Position numbers and translations under genes: made by a program. This document shows, in pieces, positions 54,189 through 64,000 of a stretch of DNA of 64,000 nt; positions within the stretch are counted from its first letter, which is position 1; each line of letters starts with the position of its first letter. The notes beneath the pieces are model-generated. The model did no database searches and was not told where the DNA came from. It was given only the letters and a program-made list of their open reading frames with translations. Where the stretch lies: NCBI RefSeq assembly GCF_050947875.1, contig NC_134570.1:230563265-230627264 (forward strand), given 5' to 3'. The stretch comes from Dermacentor variabilis. Lineage: Eukaryota > Arthropoda > Arachnida > Ixodida > Ixodidae.

Positions 54189-55439
54189 ATGGCCCTGGCT
54201 ACGAACCTCGGTACCCCAAGTTTCGACGAAAATCAAGATAAGTGGGATATTTACTTGACTAGGTTGGAGGCATTTTTTGAAGCAAATGAGATTAAGACAG
54301 ATGATAAGAAAAGGGCGCTCTTAGTTTTGACACTGTCAACGAAGACGGTAGGCGTTCTTGCTGGACACTGCGCCCCCCAGAAAGTAAATGGCTTGAGTTA
54401 CAAGGATGCACTTACCATCCTAAATAACCACTATGCGCCGAAGACTAATGAGGTTGCCGCAAGTTACAAGTTCTTTACAAGGGATCAGGCTGCAAGCGAA
54501 TCTGTCCGGGACTATGTTGTTGAGCTACGCAAGCTTGCGGATAATTGTCACTTCGGCACTAGTTTGGACCGTATGTTACGGGACCACATTGTATGTGGCA
54601 TCCGGAATCGGGCGGTGCAGCAGACACTGCTTGAAAAAACTGAGCTCACACTTGCCCAAGCTGAAACGATTGCCATAGCGGCAGAGACAGCCGCACTCGA
54701 AGTAAGCGCCATGACTAGACCTGATAATGAGGCAGCGGTGTGCACTGTAACGAGTAAATCGCGCCGATATCAGACCTTCACCAAAGATAAGCAAAGCCAT
54801 ACTGAGTGCGCACGCTGCGGAAACTACGATCACGAAGCAAGCGACTGTCCACACAAAAAGGAGCAGTGTTTTCGCTGTCGAAAGACTGGTCATTTCGCAA
54901 GAAAATGCCGCTCCCAGCCGGGGCTCCGGGCTGGTCGTAGGCGCGATGGCATCGCTAACGCAGTTCATTATGAGAGCGCTGTATCCGAAACGGAGGAAGG
55001 CGATATTTCATCAGTCTTCACATTGCAGGAATCACGGGAAAAGAAATCTTTGCTTCAGGCTTTCCGCAGAGTTATCCACTGGGGTGGCATGCCCTTGAAC
55101 ATGATTATTGACACGGGATCACCGTTTTCTATCATTCCGCAGGAGGTGTATCTAAAGCACCATCTGAGTTGGCCACGCTTATCGAAATGCAAACACACGC
55201 TCAGCTGTTACTTGGGCAAGCTACCCATTGTCGGTGAACTGCACCTTGAAGCCCATTTTGCAGGGAAGACTGTACCTGCCACATTGATAGTTACAGGCTG
55301 CTCGGGTCCCAGCCTTTGCGGAAGGGACTTAATCCAAGCGTTCTCGCTTTTGCCGTCCGGGTTTCTCGCTACGGTTCAATCGACGTCAGCAGATCCCAAC
55401 AGCCTCAGGACCGAGTTTCCTGCCCTTTTTGAGCCATGA
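54189..55439 (+). CDS. Gypsy-c gag and protease
   Basis: 416 codons start at an ATG in good position after the leader. Gag begins TPSFDENQDKWDIYLTRLEA, with a capsid-like region ending RNRAVQQTLLEK. It has two intact zinc knuckles, CARCGNYDHEASDC and CFRCRKTGHFARKC (about residues 210-245). The aspartic protease follows with MIIDTGSPFSIIP and GPSLCGRDLIQAF. The frame stops at TGA (55437-55439), after which the same frame continues into reverse transcriptase, so this is a single nonsense change in a gag-pol fusion or, less likely, a readthrough site. Confidence 0.88.
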   Translation: MALATNLGTPSFDENQDKWDIYLTRLEAFFEANEIKTDDKKRALLVLTLSTKTVGVLAGHCAPQKVNGLSYKDALTILNNHYAPKTNEVAASYKFFTRDQAASESVRDYVVELRKLADNCHFGTSLDRMLRDHIVCGIRNRAVQQTLLEKTELTLAQAETIAIAAETAALEVSAMTRPDNEAAVCTVTSKSRRYQTFTKDKQSHTECARCGNYDHEASDCPHKKEQCFRCRKTGHFARKCRSQPGLRAGRRRDGIANAVHYESAVSETEEGDISSVFTLQESREKKSLLQAFRRVIHWGGMPLNMIIDTGSPFSIIPQEVYLKHHLSWPRLSKCKHTLSCYLGKLPIVGELHLEAHFAGKTVPATLIVTGCSGPSLCGRDLIQAFSLLPSGFLATVQSTSADPNSLRTEFPALFEP

Positions 55440-55463
55440 CTGGGAAACATTCAGGGGCCACCT

Positions 55464-58117
55464 GTGAAATTCCACATTCGAGAAGGCGCCCAACCGAAGT
55501 TCCAAAAGGCGCGGTCAATTCCTTATGCTTTTCGTGAAAAAGTGGAAACTGAGCTGGACCGTTTAGTAGAGCAAGGCATATTATCGCCCATAGCACATTC
55601 TGAGTGGGCGGCGCCAATCTTACCAGTACTGAAGAAAGACTGTTTCCTTCGCATCTGCGGCGATTTCAAAACCACAATCAATGCTGCGTGCATAACTGAG
55701 CAGTACCCTTTACCAAACATTGAAAACATTTTCGCGTCGCTACGTGGGGGATCACTTTTCACAAGACTGGACCTTAAGGATGCATATAACCAACTCCCAT
55801 TGGATGAGGAGGCGAGGAAGTTGGCCGTGATAAACACTCACAAGGGGTTGTTCTGCTATAACCGTCTTCCGTTTGGAGTTGCCTCGGCTCCCGCGATTTT
55901 TCAGCGGCGCATGGAAACGGTCCTGGCCGGTCTTCCAGCCGTGCAGGTGTATTTGGATGATGTATTGATAGTGGAACGTCAAGACGATAATGGCTCACTG
56001 CTTCGGGATGTTTTGCGCAGGCTTCAAGAAATGGTATCAAGCTGAAGGCTGAAAAATGCCATTTTCGCAAAGACTCAATTGTCTACCTGGGCCATCGCAT
56101 TGACAAAGACGGCTTGCATCCGCTTGAGAATAACCTAGCAGCTATACGCGACTCGCCACGGCTTACGAATGTGAGCGAACTTCGCTCGTTTTTGGGTCTG
56201 TTGACTTATTATCACCGGCTCTTGCCACACATGTCAACGATGCTGGCCCCGTTGTATCTTCTGCTTGAAGAAGAGCATAAATGGCACTGGGGAACGGAGC
56301 AGGAAAATTCGTATCTCAAGGCTAAACAAACACTTCTGAGTTCGCCTGTTCTGACGTATTTCGATCCCAACCAACCAGTGCACTTGGAATGCGATGCGTC
56401 ACCTTCAGGTTTAGGTGCCGTAATCTCGCACCGAATTGGAAAAGTGGATAAGCCCATTGCCTTCCGTTCACGCACGTTAACACACGCCGAAAAAAATTAT
56501 TCTCAGCTCGAGAAAGAAGCGCTCGCACTGGTATTCGGAGTAACAAAGTTTCGAGACTACCTGCTGGGCCGCGAGTTTGTATTGGTCACGGACCACCAAC
56601 CACTGGTGGGACTTCTACGAGAAGATCGACCTGTGCCCCCAATGGCATCGGCACGTATTCAGAGATGGGCTCTGTTTCTAAGCCAATATAGCTACCGCAT
56701 AGAGTACAAGGCCGGCAAGGAAAACGCCAACGCAGACGCACTCAGCCGCTTGCCCGTGCCGATAACAGACGTTTGTCGATCGGGCACCTTACCAGTATAC
56801 GTGTTGTCTTCAGAAACCCTTGACAGCTCATTCGTGCCAGCGGATGCCATACGGGCGTTGACGAACGGAGATGAAAACCTTAGCGTTGTGCAGCACTTTG
56901 TACTGAATGGATGGCCTAAACGCTTGTCACCGTGTCACAATCACCTACAACCTTATTTTTGCAGAAGACTGGAGCTGTCAAGCGTAGAAGGCCTGCTCTA
57001 CTGGGGTCATCGCATCGTCGTACCCCACAAAGTGCGAGTTTCCATGCTCGCTGAGCTACATCGATCACACCAGGGTGCATCTGCGATGAAAAGACTGGCT
57101 CGGACGCTGTTCTGGTGGCCTGGGTTGGATGGTGAGATTGAAAGCCTTGCACGTTCGTGTATCTCATGTGTACAAGCTCAGCCAATGCCCCATCGACAGG
57201 TTCCTATTTGTTGGCCAGAAACATGCATCAAATGGTCAAGGCTTCACATTGATTACGCCGGACCGATAGAGGGACGCATGCTGTTGATAGTCGTCGGCTC
57301 GAATACTAAATGGATTGAGGCACTTCCCGTCAAGTCGGTGACCACAGAAGTCACAATCGCGCGGCTTCGAGAATTGTTTGCGCGTTTTGGCTTGCCACAA
57401 ACAGTTGTATCAGATAACGGGCCTCAGTTTGCAAGTCAGCAGTTTTCCCAATTCATGACTGTCAACAACATAACTCATCTACGTAGTGCGCCGTACCACC
57501 CACGATCTAATGGTCTGGCAGATCGTGCAGTCCGCACAATAAAGGATGGCCTTCTTAAGCACTCGATGGTGAACGATCTCGAAACAAAACTAGCGCGAGT
57601 GCTCCCAGGCTATCGACGTACCCCACTACCGTGCAGCAAGTCTCCTTCAGAGATGCTGCTGAACTACCAAATTCGTTCGCGCTTGGATACTTGCGTCCCG
57701 TCTCTACCTCGAAGTTACTCGCAGCCTCCCAGATTCCAGTCCAGCGACCAGGTGTGGGTGCGCAACTTTGGCCAAGGGAAGCGTTGGCATCCAGGCATCG
57801 TCAAGAGCACAGAGGGTTCACGCCTTGTAACGGTCGACACTCCAGATGGCCTAGCCAGACGTCACTTCGACCAAATTCTCCGTCGCGTGCCTGTGTCACC
57901 CGTGACCCCAAAAGCGGAGGCTCCCGACTCGCTTCAACGCAGCCCGGACAACCAGAATCGGCCCACGTCCACGCCAGAAGGCCGGTGCAGCCTGGCCACT
58001 CTAGAAGCAACTGGCACTGCGCCTGTTCCTTCGACAACACCTCCAACGTCCCTCACAGCCGAACAGGCTCTCTGTCCCCCAAGTCCGCCGGTCTTACGGA
58101 GGTCTACCCGACAATGA
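55464..58117 (+). pseudogene. Gypsy-c pol (reverse transcriptase, RNase H, integrase), one frameshift
   Basis: Reverse transcriptase: WAAPILPVLKKDCFLRICGD, RLDLKDAYNQLPLD, FGVASAPAIFQRRME and the catalytic VYLDDVLIVE. A one-base deletion near 56030 shifts the frame before the LKAEKCHF motif; the new frame is open to 58117. RNase H: LECDASPSGLGAVIS, TDHQPLVGLL. Integrase: HRSHQGASAMKRLARTLFWW and CISCVQAQ (zinc domain), core HIDYAGPIEG, VVSDNGPQFA, then HPRSNGLADRAVRTIK, where Asp replaces the catalytic Glu. The C-terminus has QVWVRNFGQGKRWHPG. Confidence 0.9.
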
Positions 58118-58142
58118 AGACCCGTGCAAAGACTGCAGTTTT

Positions 58143-58158
58143 AAAAGAAAGGGAGAAG
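58143..58158 (+). other. Gypsy-c polypurine tract
   Basis: AAAAGAAAGGGAGAAG ends exactly at the first base before the 3' LTR. Confidence 0.88.
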
Positions 58159-58316
58159 TGATATGAAGTGCTGTGCCACACGTGTCAAACATGATTCGTT
58201 CTTTTTATGTTACGTCATAGGCAAGCAGCCTATATATATAGTTCGCTGTCACTGAAATAAAACAGTGCGGTACGTGCTCTTGGATCGTCTCCGTCACTCT
58301 GCCACCTGCTACAACA
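58159..58316 (+). repeat. Gypsy-c 3' LTR (158 bp)
   Basis: Same length as the 5' LTR; two substitutions (GCAGTA/GCGGTA and CACCCGC/CACCTGC). Confidence 0.93.
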
Positions 58317-60017
58317 GAGGCCTCCAAGATAAGAAGCAATATGGGGTAGGATTCATAATCCGTAAGGACATAGCGGGCAACATTGACGAATTCTACAGCA
58401 TTGATGATACAGCAGCTGTAGTCGTAATCAATCTTAATAAGAGGTATAGATTAAAGGTAGTATGAGCCTATGCTCCAACATCCAGTCATGACGATGATGA
58501 AGTGGATCAGCTTTATGAAGTTGTTGAATTAGCGATGAGAAAAGTGCAAACTCAGTATGCTGTTGTAATGGGCGACTTCAATGCAAAAGTGGGGAAAAAA
58601 CAGGCTGGTGAACAAGCAATTCGCAACTATGGCGTCGATTCTAGGAACACTAGAGAAGAGGTGCTGGTAGAATTCGCAGAAAGGAATAAGGTTCCAATAA
58701 TGGACACCTTTTTCAGGAAGCATAGCAACCAAAAGTAGACCTGGAAAAGCCCTAATGGTGAAACAAGAAATGATATTGACTTCATATTTTCTGCTGATCC
58801 CAGCATTGAGCAGGATGTAAGTAGGGTAAAGTGCAGTGATCATGGGTTAGTGAGAGCTAGGATTCACCTCAATTTGAAGAGAGAAAGAGTAAAATTAGTC
58901 AAGAAGAAACAGGTCAACCTAGAGGCATTAAGGGTAAAAGCAGACAAATTCAGTCTGGTACTTGCAAACAAGCACGCAGCATTAGAATAGAGAGATGAAG
59001 ATGGCATAGATGTAATGAATGAAACTGTGACTAGGCTGACTTCAGAGGCAGCAGTTGAAGTGGAAGGCAAGGCACCAAGGCAACCAGTAGGCAAGCTCTC
59101 CCAAGTAACAAAGGACCTGATGAAGAAAGTACAAAGAATGAAAATGTCCAACGCAAGAGATAAGATAGAATTTGCGGAACTTTCAAAACTGATCAACAAG
59201 GCGAAAGTAAATGATATTCGAAACTATAATGTGAGAAAGACTGAAGAAGCCGTAAGAAATGGATGCAGCCTGAAATCAGTGAGAAGCAAACTTGGCATAG
59301 GACAAACTAAGATGTATGCACTGAAAGATAAGCAGGGTAATATCATCAGCAATCTGAAGACATAGGAAAAGCAGCGGAAGAATTCTATACTAACCTGCAC
59401 AGTACCCAAACGAGTCAGGATACCTCAATTAGAAGCAGTAATGAACAGGATACAGAAATGCCTCCTATAGCTAGAGACAAGGTCAGAACAAGGCAAGGCA
59501 TGAAAGGCATGCAAGGCATGAAATGAGGAAGAGCGACAGGAGAAGATGCAATAACAGTCGCTTCAATCAAAGATGGAGGAGACATAATGCTTGTGTTGTG
59601 CGGGACACGAGCGCGGCTGGAAATCAGCAGAAAGAAGAGAGTAATGCATCCCTGAAGAACAAGCAATAACTGACTTTATTTTTGTGTTCATCCAGAAGCA
59701 AGGATCGACAGAGAATATCTTGGCAACCTTCAGTTTGCCAATGACATTGCTCAATTCAGCAACAATGCAGACGAGTTACAACAAATGATTGAGGACCTTA
59801 ACAAAGAGAGTATAAGAGTGGGGTTGATGATTAATATGCAGAAGACAAAGATAATGATAAATAGCCGGGCAAAGGAACAAGAGTTCAAGATCGCCAGTCA
59901 GGCTCTAGAACCTGTGAAGAAGTATGTTTACCTAGGTTAATTAATCACAGGCAACCCTGATCATTAGAAGGAAATTCATAGAAGAATAAAAATGGATCGG
60001 ATCGCATACGGCAGGAA
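58317..60017 (+). mobile_element. RTE-c LINE, 3' piece
   Basis: It continues RTE-c after Gypsy-c. Endonuclease remains include RAYAPTS-like sequence (with TGA replacing an Arg codon), GDFNAKVGKKQAGEQ and SDHGLVRARI. The middle region matches RTE-a closely (SKLINKAKVNDIRNYNV, GIGQTKMYALKDKQGNI). Most of the reverse transcriptase core is deleted between 59590 and 59700 and replaced by about 100 bp of filler. It resumes with LGNLQFANDIAQFS and INMQKTK, and is cut at about 60017. Confidence 0.85.
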
Positions 60018-60178
60018 TTGTTCCACTGTTCCACTGTATTTTCATGATGTTACACGCCCTTCTGAATGTGTGGGTAGGGGGGCCTTTGTCAGGCAGTTGC
60101 ATCTGCCTTTAGCCCATACATCCCAGACAATGTGTTATCTAAATAAAGCATTCAAACAAACAAACAAACAAACAGACA
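60018..60178 (+). mobile_element. LINE 3' end with CAAA-unit tail
   Basis: A short segment with a hairpin (AGGCAGTTGCATCTGCCT near 60091-60108) is followed by AAATAAAGCATT and five CAAA units ending at 60173. Its form matches CR1-type LINE 3' ends. 5'-truncated, no coding sequence. Confidence 0.6.
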
Positions 60179-60274
60179 AGTCTTTTTTTCAAGTTATTAG
60201 CATGCTCCATCATTCTATCATTAATGCAGTGGCCAGTCTGTGCTACTTCCCACAAATCAAGGATATTTCATATA

Positions 60275-60600
60275 CGAGGGCAAATCAGAAAGGCTTTGCC
60301 CTATTCTTCATTAGCCAAAATAAGGTGCATACAGGTAACTACAAACATACATACTATTTCTATGTACTTCACACTATTTTTCGACATAGTCCCCCCACCG
60401 GTTCAAACATTTGTCCCATCACAGCATTAAATTTGAGATGCCCCTGTGGTAGAATTCATCCAGCTGACTATGGAACCACTGTCGGATTGGCTTCATCATT
60501 GCATGTGAGTTGCTGCCAGGAACTTCTTCAGCGGTTACCGAAAACGTGGAAATCACTAGGGGCGAGGTCCGGACTGTATGGTGGGTGGGCCAGACTTTCC
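60275..60600 (-). mobile_element. mariner fragment, transposase C-terminal end
   Basis: The terminus CGAGGGCAAATCAGAAAGGC follows a TA (60273-60274), as in mariner elements. The minus strand encodes the end of a mariner transposase in two frames: PYSPDLAPSDFHVFG (third catalytic Asp in the DLAPSDxH motif) and, shifted, IRQWFHSQLDEFYHRGI then WDKCLNRWGDYVEK, with a TGA in place of Arg. The N-terminal two thirds and the other terminus are missing. Confidence 0.82.
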
Positions 60601-62814
60601 CAGTGAAATGACCGGAGCTGGCGGAGGTGAGGTGCTGCAACATACAGCAGCCGGCTTTCTCAGAAATACCGGCCTTTCACGGCTTTCAGGATGAAACCAT
60701 CCTTTGGGTTCGCGCTATCAATGCCTTGGTTTATCGTCATGCTTGGCTGGACTGCAAAAGATGGCTGGTTGCAGCAAGACAACTTTGCGGTGCCGGCATG
60801 GGACAACCACGAAGGCGTCAAGCAGCAGTCCTGGCCTGAATGGAGTGCAGCTCTGATAGCTGCTTTCGGCTGGCTTCCTTATGTCTCTGTTGAGTCTGAC
60901 CAGTGCAATTCTATGCATGGTGCTCCCGAGAGCTTTGATGCTGTGTGCCCTGCAGCTTTCCAACAGAGAGGTCCGCCACAGACCCCCTGCGAAGCCCACT
61001 TTGGCCGCACTGGGTCTCTGACCCTGTGTTGGTAACTGACCGCACACATTCAGTATTCACTTGCCGCGTGACTGGCCGCTCGAGCCACTTTGTGTGTATT
61101 CGCGGGCTTCTTTCACGCTCGGAAAAACACTTTGGTGTAGCAGCCATTGAGCAAAAGAAAGCTGTATTGGGAGTTTTTTCATGTTGCCTTACAATTTTCT
61201 CATTGACACTTTTCATCTAATTATAATATTTGAGAAATTAATTAAGAATAACTATGTAATTAGACAGACTGCAAAAAATTGAGTATCTCCGAGCAAGGGC
61301 AAACAACATTACCTTGGTTCTGTCCAGCTACGTGGCATTGGCATATTTTTAAATCTTGATGCATCATAGTTGAGACACTCTGTATATACTGGTAGAGTTG
61401 GTGCGTGGATGTGTCGCACAGTGCCAGGTGCCTGGTCACATCTTACACGTTTTCTGCACCATGCTTATCTGTATTGGAGTGATCTGTTACAACCACCCCC
61501 CCGCATTTGACTCTTTCTTACTCCATGAAACCTGCTGTCAAAGGAAGAGTAAACGTTACTGACATAACAGAGTAAGGTGTGTAATTGTTGTTTTTTTTTA
61601 AAATGACAGAAAAAGCCACGAGTAGAAAATGCTAGTGAAGCTACAGAAAAAGTAAGAAACAAAGAAAAGGTATGGTAATAAAATTGCCATACTTTTTAAT
61701 TGGTTTTAAAGTTCTTTCACACAAAATATTTTTTTACAGTACAGTTCCAAGAAATATAGACTGAACATGTGTCGTGATATGCACTGCTGTCTATGCTAAC
61801 AGTTTCATGTGCAGCATCTTGCACAATGCAGAAACATATTGTCTCAAGGCACAATGCATTTTGCTGCAGATTTTGAGTACTACTTAGAGTACACTTAATA
61901 CAAACAGTGCTGCAAAGACCCTCCGTAATGGAATTCAAAGCCACAAAAGCAAGCCCTTAACACTAGAGCAATGTTTTATTGGACTTCTGCTCGTCGTGAT
62001 CACACAACATAAAAACACGTTGACTGGCTTCCTCTACATCAGTCCTATCCAACATGCCGTTTCTCAAATTAGAGCTTGCAGTTTAACATACTTTCCTCTA
62101 CTGCTACCCACGGCAATAATGAAATATTTACTCATTAGCTTTGCGGCACACTTTCAGATATTATGTATACACTGTAACTCAATATTTGTTGAAACATGGG
62201 AACTTTAGCAGGATTTTCATTCCTGGAAATTTCCACGGAAGAGCTGAGCATGGCTGGTTATAGACGACATGCTATCTCAGGTGAAACATTATGTGTTGTT
62301 ACATAATCTATGGTTTCTTCTTATGGGGACAAAGTTAAATCAAGATGAACGTTTTGCAAGATCATCAGATGCGCTTATTGTTTCATCTCGAACTTTAATC
62401 TTCACCTTAAGTTGCACACATCGAGTTGTTTATAAACAGTATGTCCCTACGAACATGTGTCAACCTATTCAGAGCCTAATCTGCAGATTATGCCCCAAAG
62501 TTTCTTCTGGGACGAATACGAAACAACATGAACAATCATGCAGCAAAGTAAGATACTGACCCACTTTATCATAGGACAGAACAGCAATGACTCGTGACGC
62601 CTATAAATGGGGTATCGAAAAATCACCGATTACGCAGTGTACCTGGGTTGACCATGTTGTGAATGGAAAATATAGTACTTTGTTAGAACATTGAAAAAAA
62701 AAATTATGCAGTAACACAGAAATTTGAAAAGAAGCAGGTCTGAGTGATGGCAGGAAATAAGAAATTTGCAACTAAACTATTGTAAACTTGTAGCAACTCA
62801 CTAATTTATGGAAG
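60601..62814. other. No gene recognised
   Basis: A 115-codon plus-strand frame (60691-61035) is open and GC-richer than its surroundings but matches no family I recognise. 61100-61395 resembles an A/T-rich tick repeat I recall seeing widely, without a second copy here to confirm. The remainder is A/T-rich. Confidence 0.35.
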
Positions 62815-62960
62815 TATCTTAAGATACAAACACCGAGTATAATATCGGATACAACTGATTCGCTGGTATCTTGTATCGGTGTCTGAGATACTTATTGTCT
62901 AAGTATCTTGTATCTGTATTACGACACATTTTCCAAGTACTTTTGCCCAGCCCTCAGTGC
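62815..62960. repeat. Degenerate GTATC/AAGTATCTTGTATC repeat
   Basis: Many variants of AAGTATCTTGTATC, GATAC and GTATC on both strands, ending in CAAGTACTTTTGCCCAG. A stretch of the same kind is at 11340-11480. Confidence 0.5.
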
Positions 62961-63099
62961 AAATGAGTGACTAAATGGCTGGGTGAACGGGATTGAGCAA
63001 GCAAGTGAACAGGCAAAGGGGCATAGCAAGAGCGGGCCCTGCTTGGATGGGGTGAGCCTTGCAGGCTGCTGCTGGTCCCTGTGCACCATGGGCAATCAA

Positions 63100-63190
63100 G
63101 GAGAAAGCATTAATTTGGGATAAAGTTATACACCCCTCGTGTAATGCCCCTCGGGGCCCTTGAGGAACCAATAAATAAATTTGAAAACAT
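63100..63190 (+). mobile_element. CR1-type LINE 3' end fragment
   Basis: GTAATGCCCCTCGGGGCCCT (63141-63160) contains the hairpin GCCCC TC GGGGC (63146-63157) and is followed by TTGAGGAACCAATAAATAAAT. The layout GTAATGC, CCC..GGG stem, AATAAATAAAT is the same as at the 3' end of LINE-A. Confidence 0.6.
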
Positions 63191-64000
63191 CAATAACAGT
63201 CCAAGGTGTACACAATGTCACTTTTAACGAGAACAGATATTTTATATTTCAAATCAATTCAAGAAAGAAAGCCAAATATCAAATATAATGTTGAATATCA
63301 GAAACTTTCTCACAAAGCTTATTGCTAGCAAACTTTGGGGCAAAAAACACGGTGCTACATGTGCTTGGGAGTCTCCTAGCATTGCATAACAAGAATGTAG
63401 CAGGCTATCAGTGGCTTGGGTATGCATAGAAATCTTATATATACGTACGGTACAGTCTACTTTAATTAAAGGTCACTCTAATTAGTATGCAGCACTGATT
63501 ACAGCCCAGTTCTAGAATATGAAGGTCTCAAAAATATTCTTTTTATCAATAGAATGTCAACAGAAAGTCACACCGGGCACATGACCGCTGGCCCGCCCTC
63601 CCCGCCCTCAGTCAAGTGCCCCCCTCCCCCCATGACCCCCCTCACCTCTGAAAAACATTTCTGGCTATTCCACTCGCCATCCCGTATGTGCTTTCATTTA
63701 CAAAGTAGTTTGTCGGCTTTCCGAGCATTGTCGAAAGGCTGCTGTGAATAAACCTCCATCGGTTCGGCACCAAACCGTAACTTTAGTTGCTGATGCCCAA
63801 CAAAGCAGACCCAATTAGGCCTAATGGCCTAGGCAATGTGGCCGTGATGAAAGTTCACAACTGTCCGACGTGCTAATAGGCTGCAAGCCGTCGCGGAACG
63901 CTTCCAACTAATATGTTCGAATGGATGGCTCATTAGTCATTGGTCCCAAGATCATGTGTACAGGTTACATTGATAGCTGTTGAAGCATTTCATCTCTGCT
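63191..64000. other. No gene recognised
   Basis: A GC-rich patch (63580-63655) with a 65-codon plus-strand frame shows proline-rich low-complexity sequence; its status is unknown. An AATAAA occurs near 63747. Confidence 0.35.

Larger units (their letters stand above)
53916..58316 (+). mobile_element. Ty3/Gypsy LTR retrotransposon, young insertion (Gypsy-c)
   Basis: It is a 4.4-kb complete element with 158-bp LTRs, a perfect 5-bp target duplication GAGGC (53911-53915 and 58317-58321), a polypurine tract and a gag-pol frame with only two breaks (TGA at 55437-55439, one-base frameshift near 56030). LTRs differ at 2 of 158 positions. It is inserted into RTE-c, whose two halves join across it. 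Confidence 0.93.

Noticed and set aside
60691..61035. 115-codon frame considered as a host exon
   Set aside because: No recognisable domain or splice sites; Trp-rich composition and position between LINE tails and a mariner fragment give no support for a gene.

Overview
The window is eukaryotic, AT-rich and built almost entirely of interspersed transposable elements in various states of decay, with one recognisable host exon. The mix (RTE and CR1-type LINEs, Ty3/Gypsy LTR elements including a CsRn1-like one, a Penelope-like element, Tigger/pogo, Tc1/mariner, hAT and piggyBac-type DNA elements, tRNA-derived SINE-like pieces) together with the VPS33A-like exon fits an arthropod. A hard tick (Ixodidae) is my best guess; this rests on element composition and recalled resemblance, not on a marker gene. 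Layout: 1-5.9 kb is repeat-rich non-coding DNA holding one VPS33A exon on the minus strand (4856-5197) and a 41-bp palindrome. A piggyBac-type TTAA-flanked MITE (5942-6858) is followed by a 5'-truncated CR1-like LINE with an uninterrupted reverse transcriptase frame (7065-9506, minus). 10-16.9 kb holds a minus-strand LTR, an internally deleted Tigger and a decayed RTE LINE (RTE-a). 16867-23922 is a Ty3/Gypsy element (Gypsy-a) with both LTRs and an ATAT target duplication, itself interrupted by an internally deleted Tigger. 26.8-28.3 kb is a CsRn1-like Gypsy fragment. 28.5-36.1 kb is one plus-strand hAT relic in correct domain order, split by a Tc1-type element with 404-bp inverted repeats (29529-32299) and by an RTE LINE (RTE-b, 33713-35572). 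37076-47795 is a Tigger element that carries an internal tandem duplication, a Penelope-like insertion in the first unit, and a rearranged Gypsy (Gypsy-b, 40085-45428) exactly between the two units. 48.6-53.1 kb is a second CR1-like LINE with a degenerate 2A-like motif in ORF1. 53.8-60.0 kb is a third RTE copy (RTE-c) split by a young Gypsy (Gypsy-c, 53916-58316) with nearly identical LTRs and a perfect 5-bp target duplication. 60-64 kb holds LINE 3' tails, a mariner fragment and unassigned DNA. The genes do not form a pathway. They are layers of insertions, many of which can be ordered in time because pre-insertion sites, target duplications or a second homologous copy survive inside the window. 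The most unusual items are the 2A-like motif with its key proline changed, the head-to-head rearrangement inside Gypsy-b, a 116-bp fold-back insertion with 11-bp target duplication, the Tigger internal tandem duplication, and a hAT relic that still shows a phase-consistent 60-bp intron.
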